DNA of 42,173 nt from Caryophanales bacterium (GTDB taxonomy: Bacteria; Bacillota_I; Bacilli_A; RF39; UBA660). Positions 8,187 through 16,832 of the stretch are shown piece after piece. Location of the stretch: the NCBI GenBank assembly GCA_016288305.1, contig JAEEYW010000033.1:1-42173 (forward strand), given 5' to 3'. The translations under genes were made by a program, and so were the position numbers. How positions within the stretch are numbered: position 1 is the stretch's first letter; each line of letters opens with the position of its first letter. The notes under the pieces are model-generated. The model did not search any database, was not told where the DNA came from, and saw only the letters and a program-made list of their open reading frames with translations.

Positions 8187-9336
8187 AATTAAAACTTAAA
8201 AAGTCATATTTTTCATCAAAGTAATTAACTAATTCCTTTAATGCACCAATGATTGGTGTTGATAAAACCATACCAGCTATACTAAAGAAATGACCAAATA
8301 CAACTAAACCTAAGATAATTGTTATAGGACTTAATTTAGTTGCTTTACTCATAATTAATGGTTGTAAGAAATTACCCTCTAAAGCTTGTACGATAGCTAT
8401 AAAAATCAAAACAGCAATTCCAACAGGAGTTGATTGCGTTAAACCAACTAAAACAGCTGGGAAACCACCAATGTATGGTCCTGCAAATGGAATAACATTT
8501 GTAATAGCGCAGAATAAAGCAAATAATAAAGATGCTTTCAAACCAATAATTGAGAAACCAATAGCAGTTATAACAAAGATAACTGAGCAATCAATTAAAG
8601 CTCCAACGACAAATTTCTTAAGTGGTCTATTAACAGCAGTTAAACATTTTTTAACCTCATTACGATATGCTGCAGGAATTAATGAATATAATGTTGTAGC
8701 ATTTTTATCATAATCTAATAATAAATAGAAACCAATGATTAAACTAACTAAGAACGTACCTAATGATGAGAAAAGTGATTTACCAGCAGTAACCAATGTT
8801 TCTGGTAAAGAACTAGTAAGACCTTTAGCAACATCCTCTAATTTAGCGTATAAATCATTTTGAACGGCAGAAGCATCAAAACCTTCAGTTCCTTTAACGC
8901 CACCAAAGAGATCACCAATCCAAGTTTTTAAAGTATCATATAAAGACGGAATAGTATTGCTAACAAATTCATTAATTTGATCTGATAATAAGGGAATAAT
9001 TGAACCAACTATAACAAATAATATACCTAAAAATACGATATAACATATAGCTGCTCCAAAACCTCTTCTTACGCCTTTTTTATTTAAATATGTAACAATT
9101 GGATCAAATAACCAAGCTATAACAAATCCAATGAAAAGAGGCGCTATCAAACCTAAAACAGTAAATATGAATGATAAGATTTTAACTTCTTTCAATATAA
9201 CTATAGCTCCATAAACACCAGCTATAATTAAGAAAACCATAAGTATTCTTAAGATAATATTAGAAAGCCTGATAAGTTCATTTAATCTACCTACGTTTAA
9301 CTCTTTATCATCTTTTTTCTTAAACATAATACTCAC
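8185..9336 (-). CDS. AI-2E family permease (YhhT/PerM-like)
   Basis: A 383-residue polytopic membrane protein. The pattern is two helices near residues 28-75 (ILRILMVFLIIAGVYGAIVIL; FTVLGLIAPLFIGFVIAW), one at 95-117, a large extracellular loop around 120-190, and a C-terminal block of four or five helices with FCAITNVIPFAGPYIGGFPA and ALEGNFLQPLIMSK, both hallmarks of the AI-2E/PerM family. Members have been linked to autoinducer-2 export or sodium/proton exchange, so the substrate cannot be read from sequence. It is the last gene of the rlmN operon and starts only 3 bases after frr ends. The placement next to frr and rsgA is probably economy of transcription and not shared function. Confidence 0.85.
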   Translation of the reverse strand: MSIMFKKKDDKELNVGRLNELIRLSNIILRILMVFLIIAGVYGAIVILKEVKILSFIFTVLGLIAPLFIGFVIAWLFDPIVTYLNKKGVRRGFGAAICYIVFLGILFVIVGSIIPLLSDQINEFVSNTIPSLYDTLKTWIGDLFGGVKGTEGFDASAVQNDLYAKLEDVAKGLTSSLPETLVTAGKSLFSSLGTFLVSLIIGFYLLLDYDKNATTLYSLIPAAYRNEVKKCLTAVNRPLKKFVVGALIDCSVIFVITAIGFSIIGLKASLLFALFCAITNVIPFAGPYIGGFPAVLVGLTQSTPVGIAVLIFIAIVQALEGNFLQPLIMSKATKLSPITIILGLVVFGHFFSIAGMVLSTPIIGALKELVNYFDEKYDFLSFN

Positions 9337-9339
9337 CCC

Positions 9340-9882
9340 TTATACGCTTAATAATTCTTTTTCTTTTTCACTTAATTTTTCATCAACTATTTTATTATAT
9401 TTATTAATTAACTCTTGAACTTCATCTTGACAATACTTAACATCATCTTCAGGAAGTTCTAATTTTTTAATATCATTATTAGCATCTTGTCTTACATTTC
9501 TTAAATTAATTTTAGCATCTTCAGCAACAGCTTTAGCTTGTTTAACATATTCTTTTCTTGTTTCCTCAGTTAAGGCTGGAATATTCAAAATAATAACTTC
9601 CCCGTTATTATTAGGCGTTAAACCGATATTAGCTTCATAAATACCTTTTTCAATAGCTCCTAAAGCTGATTTATCAAATGGTTTAATTGATAGTTGTCTT
9701 GCTTCAGGAATAGATATATTAGCTAATTGTTTTAAAGGTGTTGGAACACCATAATAACTAACTAAGACACCATCTAATATAGCTGGATTAGCTCTACCAG
9801 CACGAATGTTAGTAAATCTTTTTTCCATGCTTTCAATAGCTGTTTGCATTAAAGTTTCTGTTTCTAATAAAATATTATCCAT
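9340..9882 (-). CDS. frr: Ribosome recycling factor
   Basis: A 180-residue RRF, close to the usual 185, which with EF-G splits post-termination ribosomes. MQTAIESMEKRFTNIRAGRANPAILDGV (residues 12-39) is the domain I helix with the conserved Arg/Gly/Asn core; YYGVPTPLKQLANISIPEARQLSIKPFDKSAL follows as domain II, and the C-terminal helices (LTEETRKEYVKQAKAVAEDAKI, NLRNVRQDANN) complete domain I. The gene overlaps rpe by 8 bases and precedes the permease gene by 3, so it is co-transcribed and probably translationally coupled. In most Bacillota frr follows pyrH; here it is placed after rpe instead, with no pyrH in the window. Confidence 0.97.
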   Translation of the reverse strand: MDNILLETETLMQTAIESMEKRFTNIRAGRANPAILDGVLVSYYGVPTPLKQLANISIPEARQLSIKPFDKSALGAIEKGIYEANIGLTPNNNGEVIILNIPALTEETRKEYVKQAKAVAEDAKINLRNVRQDANNDIKKLELPEDDVKYCQDEVQELINKYNKIVDEKLSEKEKELLSV

Positions 9883-10504
9883 AAATCTTCTCCTTTATAT
9901 TTTCTATTCTTTCTTGATAATCACCATTAGTTATATAACTACCAATAACAGCTATATCCACTAATTTAACAGATGAAATGGTAGAATCGTTTATACCACC
10001 ATCAACTTCAATCAAATATGAGTATTCATATTGTTCCTTAATATTTTGTAATTTATCAAGTTTATCTAATGTTGTAGGAATAAATGCTTGACCTCCCTTA
10101 CCTGGATAAACACTCATAACAAGTACCATATCCACAAAAGGTAAATAAGGTAAAATACATTCAATAGATGTATCCGGATTTATAGCTAAACCAACATTAA
10201 CGTTATGTTCCTTCAAATACATAACCATAGACATTATATCACAATTAGCTTCATAATGAAACGTTATAAATTCAGGTTTTAAATCAAGATATAAATCAAT
10301 ATAGTTTTTAACATCACAAACCATTAAATGAACATCTAATGGTTTATGACTATCTTTAATAATATCACGAACATCTGGTGTTTTAGAAGGAACGAACTCA
10401 CCATCCATAACATCAACATGTAAATAATCGATATCACATTTTGTTAATCTATCAATATTACCTTTTAAATCATCAATTGATAAATAAGAAGCTGCTATTT
10501 TCAT
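9875..10504 (-). CDS. rpe: Ribulose-phosphate 3-epimerase
   Basis: A 209-residue TIM-barrel epimerase that interconverts ribulose 5-phosphate and xylulose 5-phosphate in the pentose phosphate pathway. Seen: MKIAASYLSID at the start, LHVDVMDGEFVPS (30-42) with the metal Asp, DVHLMV (57-62), FHYEA, VLVMSVYPGKGGQAF (about 131-145) and IEVDGGIN (about 166-173) with the second catalytic Asp. The phosphate/closing loop normally reads MSVNPGFGGQ; here Asn is Tyr and Phe is Lys, an unusual pair of changes in an otherwise complete enzyme. The start ATG overlaps the rsgA stop as ATGA. The rsgA-rpe order matches B. subtilis. Confidence 0.95.
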   Translation of the reverse strand: MKIAASYLSIDDLKGNIDRLTKCDIDYLHVDVMDGEFVPSKTPDVRDIIKDSHKPLDVHLMVCDVKNYIDLYLDLKPEFITFHYEANCDIMSMVMYLKEHNVNVGLAINPDTSIECILPYLPFVDMVLVMSVYPGKGGQAFIPTTLDKLDKLQNIKEQYEYSYLIEVDGGINDSTISSVKLVDIAVIGSYITNGDYQERIENIKEKIYG

Positions 10505-11325
10505 ATACGATCCTTCCTTATAAATTTAATATAATTTTCATATCTAGAAGGTAAAATAGATATACCAATTTGCTTTTTTATTTCACATTCATCTTCTTTA
10601 TCATGCATACAATCACGATATGCACATAAGTTAGCTAAATCATGAAACTCAACCATATTATCTTTAATATGAGATATATCCATCTCCTCTAAAGATAAAG
10701 AACTAAATCCTGGTGTATCAGCACACCATCCTGATAATAAATTAAGTAATTCGACATGTCTTGTTGTATGTTTACCTCTACCTAATGCCATAGATATCTC
10801 ACCAGTTTTAAGATCTAATGAATTATCTAAACGGTTAAGTAAACTAGACTTACCTGCTCCACTTTGACCAGCAAAAACAGTTATTTTATCTTTGAATATT
10901 TCTTTTAATTCTTCATCCGTATTTTCATAAACATCATAACCTATTTTTTTATAATAGTCTTTGATTTTATAATACTGTTCTTTATCTTCTAATAAATCTA
11001 ACTTTGTAAAACATATGATAGGTTTAATATTGTTGTACTCTACTAAACATAGTAATTTATCCAATAAATATAAATCTAAATCAGGATGTTTAACACTGGC
11101 AACAATAAGTACCTGATCAACATTAGCTACCAAAGGTCTTAAAAGAGCATTCTTTCTTTTTAAAATATCAACAATAAGTAATTTATCCTTATCAAATATA
11201 ACATTATCACCTACAACAGGCGTAATTTTAAGGTTCCTAAACTTACCTCTTGCTCTACATTCATATACCTTATCAGCTAACACTGTAAATTTATTACTAA
11301 CTATTTTAATTATTTTACCTTCCAT
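10501..11325 (-). CDS. rsgA: Ribosome small-subunit GTPase RsgA
   Basis: A 274-residue circularly permuted GTPase that checks late 30S assembly. An N-terminal OB fold (about 1-65) precedes the permuted G domain: CFTKLDLL (G4, about residues 101-108) comes before GQSGAGKSSLLNRL (G1, about 157-170), the switch I GRGKHTTRHVEL and DTPGFSS (G3). The C-terminal zinc module shows CAYRDCMH followed by C in DECEI, the C-x5-H-x5-C arrangement typical of the family. It lies between prkC and rpe in the same order as B. subtilis yloQ, and its stop TGA overlaps the next start. In B. subtilis, PrkC phosphorylates this GTPase, which fits the operon. Confidence 0.97.
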   Translation of the reverse strand: MEGKIIKIVSNKFTVLADKVYECRARGKFRNLKITPVVGDNVIFDKDKLLIVDILKRKNALLRPLVANVDQVLIVASVKHPDLDLYLLDKLLCLVEYNNIKPIICFTKLDLLEDKEQYYKIKDYYKKIGYDVYENTDEELKEIFKDKITVFAGQSGAGKSSLLNRLDNSLDLKTGEISMALGRGKHTTRHVELLNLLSGWCADTPGFSSLSLEEMDISHIKDNMVEFHDLANLCAYRDCMHDKEDECEIKKQIGISILPSRYENYIKFIRKDRI

Positions 11326-11327
11326 AA

Positions 11328-13004
11328 CTACTCACTTTTTTTAGTTACTGTGATAGTTTGTTTTTGACCACTATACACTTCACCAGTTCTTGTTTGTCTA
11401 ACAATTGTTCCTTCCTCTACATCATTATTTACCTCATAAATGATATTAAGCTCGACATTATATTTCTTACAGAAAGCTGTAACTTCAGAAACGGAATAAC
11501 CAGACGTAAAATCAGGATACTCATCTAAAAAGACAGCATAGTATAAAACAATAATATCACCTTGCTCTAATCTTTCTAATGGCTCAGCACTTTGTTCAAC
11601 AACTGTACCTTCTTTATATTTCTTTTGATCAGCTAAAGGTATATTGCGAGCTTCAACAACAACATTTAAACCCGCATTTTTAAGATTAACTTCAACAGTT
11701 TTATAACTTTGACCAGTATAATCTCTAATAGTTACTTTACCACTTTCTTTAGAAACAATTAAAGTTATCTCTGTACCTTTTTTAACTGTTCTACCAATAC
11801 TAGGATCAGTATTTACAACCTTACCAACTTCAACACTGTCACTTTCTCTTTCTTTGATATCTGTGGCAACAGTAAAACCACTATCTCTTAATAAATTTTC
11901 AGCTTCAATAATGGTTAATTTAGATACATCTGGTATTTTAATATCTTCAACAGATGTAAGTGTTGGATAAATAATAACAGCTAAACATATAATTGCTACT
12001 AAAAACGCACATATAGAAGCTACTATTAATAATACAGTATCTTTCTTTTGATGCTTTTTAGATTTATTAGATTCTTCTTTAATAATTCTCTTTTCTAATT
12101 CATCTAAATTAGGTAAAGCTTTTGTTTCCTCTAAATCTGTTTCAGAATATTGATATATAACACGTGGTTGGTTTCTAACATCTTCATTTAAAGCATTCTT
12201 AACATCACGATACATATCGTTAACACTGTCATATCTATTTTTAGGATTTTTAGCACAAGCTTTCAATATAATATTTTCAATAGATTGTGGTATAGCAGGA
12301 TTTTGTGCGCAAATAGATGGAATTGGATCCTTCATCTGTTTGATCGCAACCTCAACAGCATTTTCACCTTTAAAAGGTAATTTACCAGTTAATAATTCAT
12401 ACATTAATATACCTAATGAATAAATATCTGATTTAATAGTTGAACCAGATCCATTAGCTTGTTCTGGAGGTAAATAATGAACTGAACCCATAACAGAATT
12501 AGTTTGCGTTAATTCATTACTATTAATAGCTGTAGCAATACCAAAATCCGTAACTTTAATTTTACCATCATCCAAAATCATAACATTTTGTGGTTTAATA
12601 TCACGATGAATAATATAACTATCGTGTGCACACATAATACCACTTAATAATTGCGTCATGATATCGATAACTTCAGGTAAAGTTAAAGCTCCTCTTTTTT
12701 TAATTAAATTTTTTAAAGTAATACCATTGATATATTCCATAACAATATAATAATTACCATTATATTCCCCAACATCATATACCTCAACAATGTTAGGATG
12801 AATCAATTTACTAGCTGATAAAGCTTCTCTTTGAAATCTTCTTATAAATTTTTCATCTTGCGCTAAATCGCCTCTTAAAACTTTAACAGCTACTTTTCTA
12901 TCTAAAATAGTATCTTGGGCCAAATATACATTAGCCATTCCACCTTCACCAATAGTCTTAATTACTTGATATCTATCGTTTATCATAAATCCGTTAGTTA
13001 TCAT
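11328..13004 (-). CDS. prkC: PASTA-domain serine/threonine kinase (PrkC/IreK type)
   Basis: A 558-residue membrane kinase that senses cell-wall fragments or lipid II and phosphorylates targets in the cytoplasm. Kinase domain about residues 9-270: GEGGMANVYLA loop, AVKVL Lys, HRDIKPQN catalytic loop, DFGIA, activation loop with TQTNSVMGSVHYLPPEQ. A juxtamembrane Lys/Glu stretch leads to one membrane helix (about 327-350). Three extracellular PASTA domains follow (IPDVSKLTIIEAENLLRDSG, then VTIRDYTGQSYKTVEVNLK, then the YPDFTSGYSVSEVTAFC unit), a usual number for Bacillota. The chosen start has AAGGTGGTGG upstream; an internal ATG at residue 7 is possible. The gene overlaps the phosphatase gene by 11 bases, so kinase and phosphatase are made together. 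IreB, a known target in enterococci, is also in this window. Confidence 0.97.
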   Translation of the reverse strand: MITNGFMINDRYQVIKTIGEGGMANVYLAQDTILDRKVAVKVLRGDLAQDEKFIRRFQREALSASKLIHPNIVEVYDVGEYNGNYYIVMEYINGITLKNLIKKRGALTLPEVIDIMTQLLSGIMCAHDSYIIHRDIKPQNVMILDDGKIKVTDFGIATAINSNELTQTNSVMGSVHYLPPEQANGSGSTIKSDIYSLGILMYELLTGKLPFKGENAVEVAIKQMKDPIPSICAQNPAIPQSIENIILKACAKNPKNRYDSVNDMYRDVKNALNEDVRNQPRVIYQYSETDLEETKALPNLDELEKRIIKEESNKSKKHQKKDTVLLIVASICAFLVAIICLAVIIYPTLTSVEDIKIPDVSKLTIIEAENLLRDSGFTVATDIKERESDSVEVGKVVNTDPSIGRTVKKGTEITLIVSKESGKVTIRDYTGQSYKTVEVNLKNAGLNVVVEARNIPLADQKKYKEGTVVEQSAEPLERLEQGDIIVLYYAVFLDEYPDFTSGYSVSEVTAFCKKYNVELNIIYEVNNDVEEGTIVRQTRTGEVYSGQKQTITVTKKSE

Positions 13005-13737
13005 GTTCCACCACCTTCAAATATGCTATTGATATATTATCCGTGCCCCCGCGATTATTAGATTTAGTAACAAGTTTTTTCAACTTATCATCTAAAGAAA
13101 GATTATCATCTTGAATTACTTTTATTATTTGATCATCGTCTAACATATTAGTTAAACCATCACTACATAAAAGTACACCATCGATATCTCTTTCAACATC
13201 AAAAACATCCATTTCAATTGTACTTGTAGCTCCTAAAGCTTTCATTAAAACATTTTTCTTAGGATGTTGTTTGGCTTCTTCTAAAGTCAATTCACCAGAT
13301 TGTACAAGTAAACTTACTAATGTATGATCAATAGTTATTTTATTTAATTTACCATTTTTAATGACATAACCTGATGAATCACCAATATTACCAAACAATA
13401 GGAAATCTTTTGTAACAATAGCTAAAACTATTGTTGTTCCCATACCCATACTTTCTTCATGTAAAGATGTATATTTATATAATAGTACATTAGCTTCACT
13501 TACAATTTCCTTAATAAAACTAATAGCATCTTCCTTTGTACCAACAGAAGATGTTTCTTGGAATCTTTTACCTATATGAGATATAGCAATAGAAGACGCT
13601 ATTTCGCCTCCTCTATGACCACCCATGCCATCAGCTACCGCTAATAACACTTCGCCCATTTTATTTTCAACAATAATAACACTATCCTCATTATGGCTTC
13701 TTACCTTACCAGGATCAGTTAAATATGAATATTCCAT
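12994..13737 (-). CDS. prpC: PP2C-type phosphatase, partner of PrkC
   Basis: A 247-residue PPM-family phosphatase that removes phosphate from PrkC and its substrates, using two metal ions. The metal and catalytic motifs are in place: VRSHNEDS (residues 12-19, with Arg and Asp), ADGMGGHRGGEIAS (34-47), GNIGDSSGYV, LLCSDGLTNML and GGTDNISIAYL near the end. Length is normal. The stop/start with rlmN is TAATG (one-base overlap) and it overlaps prkC by 11 bases, a coupling found throughout Bacillota. The GDSR motif reads GDSS, a small deviation outside the metal centre. Confidence 0.97.
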   Translation of the reverse strand: MEYSYLTDPGKVRSHNEDSVIIVENKMGEVLLAVADGMGGHRGGEIASSIAISHIGKRFQETSSVGTKEDAISFIKEIVSEANVLLYKYTSLHEESMGMGTTIVLAIVTKDFLLFGNIGDSSGYVIKNGKLNKITIDHTLVSLLVQSGELTLEEAKQHPKKNVLMKALGATSTIEMDVFDVERDIDGVLLCSDGLTNMLDDDQIIKVIQDDNLSLDDKLKKLVTKSNNRGGTDNISIAYLKVVEHDN

Positions 13738-14762
13738 TATTGTTCCTCCTTATGCTTAGCTCGAAGTTGTCCGCATGCTGCGCTAACACTACTACCAAAC
13801 TCTCTTCTAATTGTTACACCAATATTATTTTTCTTTAATACATCATAAAATGCCATGATTGTATCTTGGTCACTTTTCTTATATTCAATATGACTTGTTT
13901 CATTATAAGGAATTAAATTAACATAACAATTCATTTTATCTAACAACTTAGCTAATTCTAAAGCATGCTTTTTAGAATCATTAACGCCTTTCAATAATAC
14001 ATATTCAAATGTAACACGTCTATTAGTCTTTGTAATATATTCTTTAATTGTTGGTATTAAAATATCCAAACTATAAGCTCTATTAACAGGCATTAACTGA
14101 CTCCTTAATTCATTATTAGGAGCATGCAAACTAATTGCTAAATTAACTTGTTTACCATCTTTTATAAACTCTTTGATTTTAGGTACAATGCCAGAAGTAG
14201 ACACCGTAATATGTCTAGAACCTAATGCTAAGCCTTTAGGATCATTAATAATATCGATGAACTTGATAACATTATCATAATTATCAAAAGGTTCACCAAT
14301 ACCCATTAATACTAAATGTGAGATTCTAATATTTAAATCAGCCTCAACTAGTAACAATTGTAAAACCATTTCATAAGCTTCAAGATTTCTTACTTTTTTT
14401 AGTCTACCACTTTCACAGAATTTACATCCCATATTACAGCCAACTTGACTAGATACACATAAACTATTACCATAATCATGTTTCATCAAAACAGCTTCAA
14501 TTTCATTCTTATCATCTAATTCAAATAAATACTTACAAACATCCTTACCTATTTGTTTAGTTATTATTTTTAAACTAGATATTGCAAAATCTTTTTTAAG
14601 TTCTTCTATAATATCTTTTTTAATATTAGACATATCATCAAAACTATTTATTTTCTTTTGATAAAGCCACTCATAAACTTGTGTAGCTTTAAATTTTTTT
14701 TCATTTTTAGAAATAAAATAATTTTCTAATTCTTCTTTTGTACAATCATATATATTTTTCAT
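13737..14762 (-). CDS. rlmN: 23S rRNA (A2503-C2)/tRNA methyltransferase
   Basis: A 341-residue radical-SAM enzyme that methylates C2 of A2503 in 23S rRNA and A37 in some tRNAs, supporting fidelity. Motif CNMGCKFCESGRLKKVRNL carries the CxxxCxxC iron-sulfur site (about residues 108-115), preceded by SLCVSSQVG; the methyl-acceptor cysteine is in SSVSAACGQLRAKH at the C-terminus. GEPFDNYDNV and HITVSTSGIVPKI are typical SAM-binding pieces. First gene of the operon; the ribosome site is GGGTG. An Arg in place of the usual Gly-Leu-Gly after the CxSG segment is minor. Not Cfr: sequence is typical RlmN in length and neighbours. Confidence 0.97.
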   Translation of the reverse strand: MKNIYDCTKEELENYFISKNEKKFKATQVYEWLYQKKINSFDDMSNIKKDIIEELKKDFAISSLKIITKQIGKDVCKYLFELDDKNEIEAVLMKHDYGNSLCVSSQVGCNMGCKFCESGRLKKVRNLEAYEMVLQLLLVEADLNIRISHLVLMGIGEPFDNYDNVIKFIDIINDPKGLALGSRHITVSTSGIVPKIKEFIKDGKQVNLAISLHAPNNELRSQLMPVNRAYSLDILIPTIKEYITKTNRRVTFEYVLLKGVNDSKKHALELAKLLDKMNCYVNLIPYNETSHIEYKKSDQDTIMAFYDVLKKNNIGVTIRREFGSSVSAACGQLRAKHKEEQ

Positions 14763-14779
14763 ACATACACCCTATTAAC

Positions 14780-14810
14780 ATTATAACATAATCAAAGGAA
14801 AATAAAACAA
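14780..14810 (-). promoter_or_regulatory. Promoter of the rlmN operon
   Basis: TATAAT (14785-14780) preceded by TG one base upstream (TGTTATAAT), an extended -10. TTGTTT (14810-14805) lies 19 bases away, a long spacing that the TG extension would compensate. Confidence 0.7.
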
Positions 14811-14812
14811 TT

Positions 14813-16330
14813 TTATAATAATGGTGAGATTAATCTTAAAATATCTCTTTTCAATTTTCTAAATATATTTACCTTCGTATCTGATGGATGAATTCTCTCA
14901 CATACATTAAGCGTATCTAAAAAGTCCGTTTTAATATTTTCAACACATGAAGCTTTATACATAAAGCATCCACATTCAAAATGAAGATATAAGCTACGAT
15001 AATCTAAATTAACTGTACCAACTGTAGCATATACATCATCAACGACAAACGTTTTAGCATGTACAAAACCTTTTTTATATTCATATATTTTAACACCTGA
15101 CGCAAGTAAGTTATTATAATATGCTTTAGTTACTTCATTTACTAATTTTTGATCAGGTATACCAGGAACTAATATACGCACATCAACACCACTTTTAGCC
15201 GCTACTTTTAAAGCTGTTTCTAATTCGTTATCAATAATTAAATAAGGTGTTGTAATATAAATATATTTTTTAGCTTTATTAATAAGATTTAAATATACTG
15301 TTTCACCGACATTTTCACTATCTAATGGTGTATCACAATATGGTTGAATATAACCTGTAGCCTCCATTTTTTCGTAAGTAGGTTTATATAATTCATAATT
15401 ATCTTTCTCATTATTAACGTAATTCCAAATAATTAGAAACATAACTGTATAACTCCATACCGCATCACCTTTAAGCATGATACCATTATCTTTCCAATGA
15501 CCAAATTTAACTTTTTTATTCATATATTCATCAGCTAAATTAATACCACCTGTAAATCCTACCTTACCATCAATAACCGTTATTTTTCTATGATCACGAC
15601 AATTTAGTTTAGAATTAAATACAGGAATAAATTTATTAAAAGAACAACATTTAATACCATATGATAGAAGTTGTTGATAATACTTATCAGGTAACGTTAG
15701 AATACATCCCATATCATCATATAAAATTCTTACGTCAACACCTTCAATGACCTTTTCTTTAAGGACATCTAAGATATTATCCCACATATAACCTTCTTCA
15801 ATAATAAAATATTCCATAAAAATATATTTTTTAGCTTTTTTTAATTCTTCTATTAAATGTTCATAATATACTTCACCAAGTTTCAAATATGTAACATTTG
15901 TATTTTGAAATACAGGAAATTTACCTGTTTTATATAAATACCATATTTGATTATAAGCATCAGATGAATCAAGGCTTTCTAAAACACTAACATCTTGTTT
16001 CAAATAAGCATTTAATCTTGTATCGATACTATTAGATCTATCCTTAGACTTTTTAGTATATCTATTAGAAAGAACAAGATAAATTAAACTACCAAAAACA
16101 GGGATAATTAAAATTGGAATAATCCAAGCTATTTTATAACCTGGATTCATTTCACTGCTTATTATTCTCAATAGTAAAATAATAGATAAAATCAAAGTTA
16201 CAACATAAAAAGCCCAAAAAGATTGTCTAAAATGTAATATTATAAAAACAAAAAAGACAACCTGAATCAAAAGAATAAAAATCGTTATAAATAAACGATG
16301 TGTTACTAAATTAGTAATTTTCCTTAACAT
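14813..16330 (-). CDS. cls: Cardiolipin synthase
   Basis: A 505-residue phospholipase-D-family enzyme that condenses phosphatidylglycerol into cardiolipin at the membrane. The start is ATG at 16330 (MLRKITNLV) with GGTGAT upstream; a GTG/ATG extension of 23 residues further up lacks a ribosome site and would enter the secG terminator. Two membrane helices cover about residues 12-33 and 38-57, with a third segment near 68-88 (WIIPILIIPVFGSLIYLVL). The two HKD motifs are present: CRDHRKITVIDGKVGFTGG in the middle and FVHAKTFVVDDVYATVGTVN near the C-terminus, each with the following Gly/Asn. Length matches Bacillota Cls. It may be read through from secG or have its own weak promoter (TATAAT at 16341-16346). 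Confidence 0.95.
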   Translation of the reverse strand: MLRKITNLVTHRLFITIFILLIQVVFFVFIILHFRQSFWAFYVVTLILSIILLLRIISSEMNPGYKIAWIIPILIIPVFGSLIYLVLSNRYTKKSKDRSNSIDTRLNAYLKQDVSVLESLDSSDAYNQIWYLYKTGKFPVFQNTNVTYLKLGEVYYEHLIEELKKAKKYIFMEYFIIEEGYMWDNILDVLKEKVIEGVDVRILYDDMGCILTLPDKYYQQLLSYGIKCCSFNKFIPVFNSKLNCRDHRKITVIDGKVGFTGGINLADEYMNKKVKFGHWKDNGIMLKGDAVWSYTVMFLIIWNYVNNEKDNYELYKPTYEKMEATGYIQPYCDTPLDSENVGETVYLNLINKAKKYIYITTPYLIIDNELETALKVAAKSGVDVRILVPGIPDQKLVNEVTKAYYNNLLASGVKIYEYKKGFVHAKTFVVDDVYATVGTVNLDYRSLYLHFECGCFMYKASCVENIKTDFLDTLNVCERIHPSDTKVNIFRKLKRDILRLISPLL

Positions 16331-16369
16331 ATTATCACCATTATATATAATACCAAATTTAAATAAAAA

Positions 16370-16390
16370 ATAAAAGGGATAAACCCTTTT
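16370..16390 (-). terminator. Terminator of secG
   Basis: Stem AAAAGGG/CCCTTTT with a 5-base loop and a long U-rich run on the minus strand. It overlaps the secG stop codon (16389-16391). Confidence 0.8.
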
Positions 16391-16604
16391 AAAATCCAAT
16401 TATTAAACAAATTATAAAAAATAATAACCCTAAAACCATAGTTAAACGTGTTATAAATAATTCTCCACCACGTTCTTTACGATTTGCAAATAAAGCATCA
16501 CTACCACCAGTAATAACATTAGATGTACTTTCAGCTTTACCAGCTTGTAATAAAACAATTGCAATTAATAGAATTGATACTGTTATTAATAATACTTGTA
16601 GCAT
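16389..16604 (-). CDS. secG: Preprotein translocase subunit SecG
   Basis: A 71-residue protein with two membrane helices (about 2-21 and 52-71) joined by a cytoplasmic loop, the usual SecG form. LLQAGKAESTSNVITGGSDALFANRKERGGE matches the family loop (QxGK...GGG...LFG). It stimulates SecYEG-dependent export by assisting SecA cycling. The gene is monocistronic with a good promoter and terminator, upstream of cls and divergent from tRNA-Lys. Confidence 0.93.
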   Translation of the reverse strand: MLQVLLITVSILLIAIVLLQAGKAESTSNVITGGSDALFANRKERGGELFITRLTMVLGLLFFIICLIIGF

Positions 16605-16633
16605 TTAAATACTATCCTCCTCGAACGAGTAAT

Positions 16634-16662
16634 ATTTTACCATAGAATTAAAAATAATGCAA
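16634..16662 (-). promoter_or_regulatory. Promoter of secG
   Basis: TTGCAT (16662-16657), 17-base spacer, TAAAAT (16639-16634), 30 bases before the start codon, which has a GGAGG ribosome site. Confidence 0.8.
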
Positions 16663-16679
16663 ATTTATATATTTTGTAC

Positions 16680-16708
16680 TTGTCAACATAGCTAGTTAGT
16701 GTTATAAT
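16680..16708 (+). promoter_or_regulatory. Promoter of tRNA-Lys
   Basis: TTGTCA (16680-16685), 17-base spacer, TATAAT (16703-16708) with a TG extension. The predicted start of transcription is about 5 bases before the mature tRNA. Confidence 0.85.
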
Positions 16709-16720
16709 TTATAGTGTCAT

Positions 16721-16796
16721 GTCTTGTTAGCTCAGTTGGTAGAGCAACTGACTCTTAATCAGTGGGTCTAGGGTTCGAATCCCTAACAGGACACCA
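16721..16796 (+). tRNA. tRNA-Lys(CTT)
   Basis: A 76-base cloverleaf: acceptor GTCTTGT/ACAGGAC, D arm GCTC/GAGC, anticodon stem ACTGA/TCAGT with loop CTCTTAA (anticodon CTT, reads AAG), T arm TAGGG/CCCTA with loop TTCGAAT, discriminator A and an encoded CCA. All stems pair except one G-U. Confidence 0.97.
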
Positions 16797-16807
16797 TTTT
16801 AATAATT

Positions 16808-16832
16808 AACCACTATCCGTAGTGGTTTTTTT
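16808..16832 (+). terminator. Terminator of tRNA-Lys
   Basis: Stem AACCACTA/TAGTGGTT with loop TCCG and seven T. It also lies 3 bases beyond the stop of the convergent sigma-factor gene and may end both transcripts. Confidence 0.9.
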
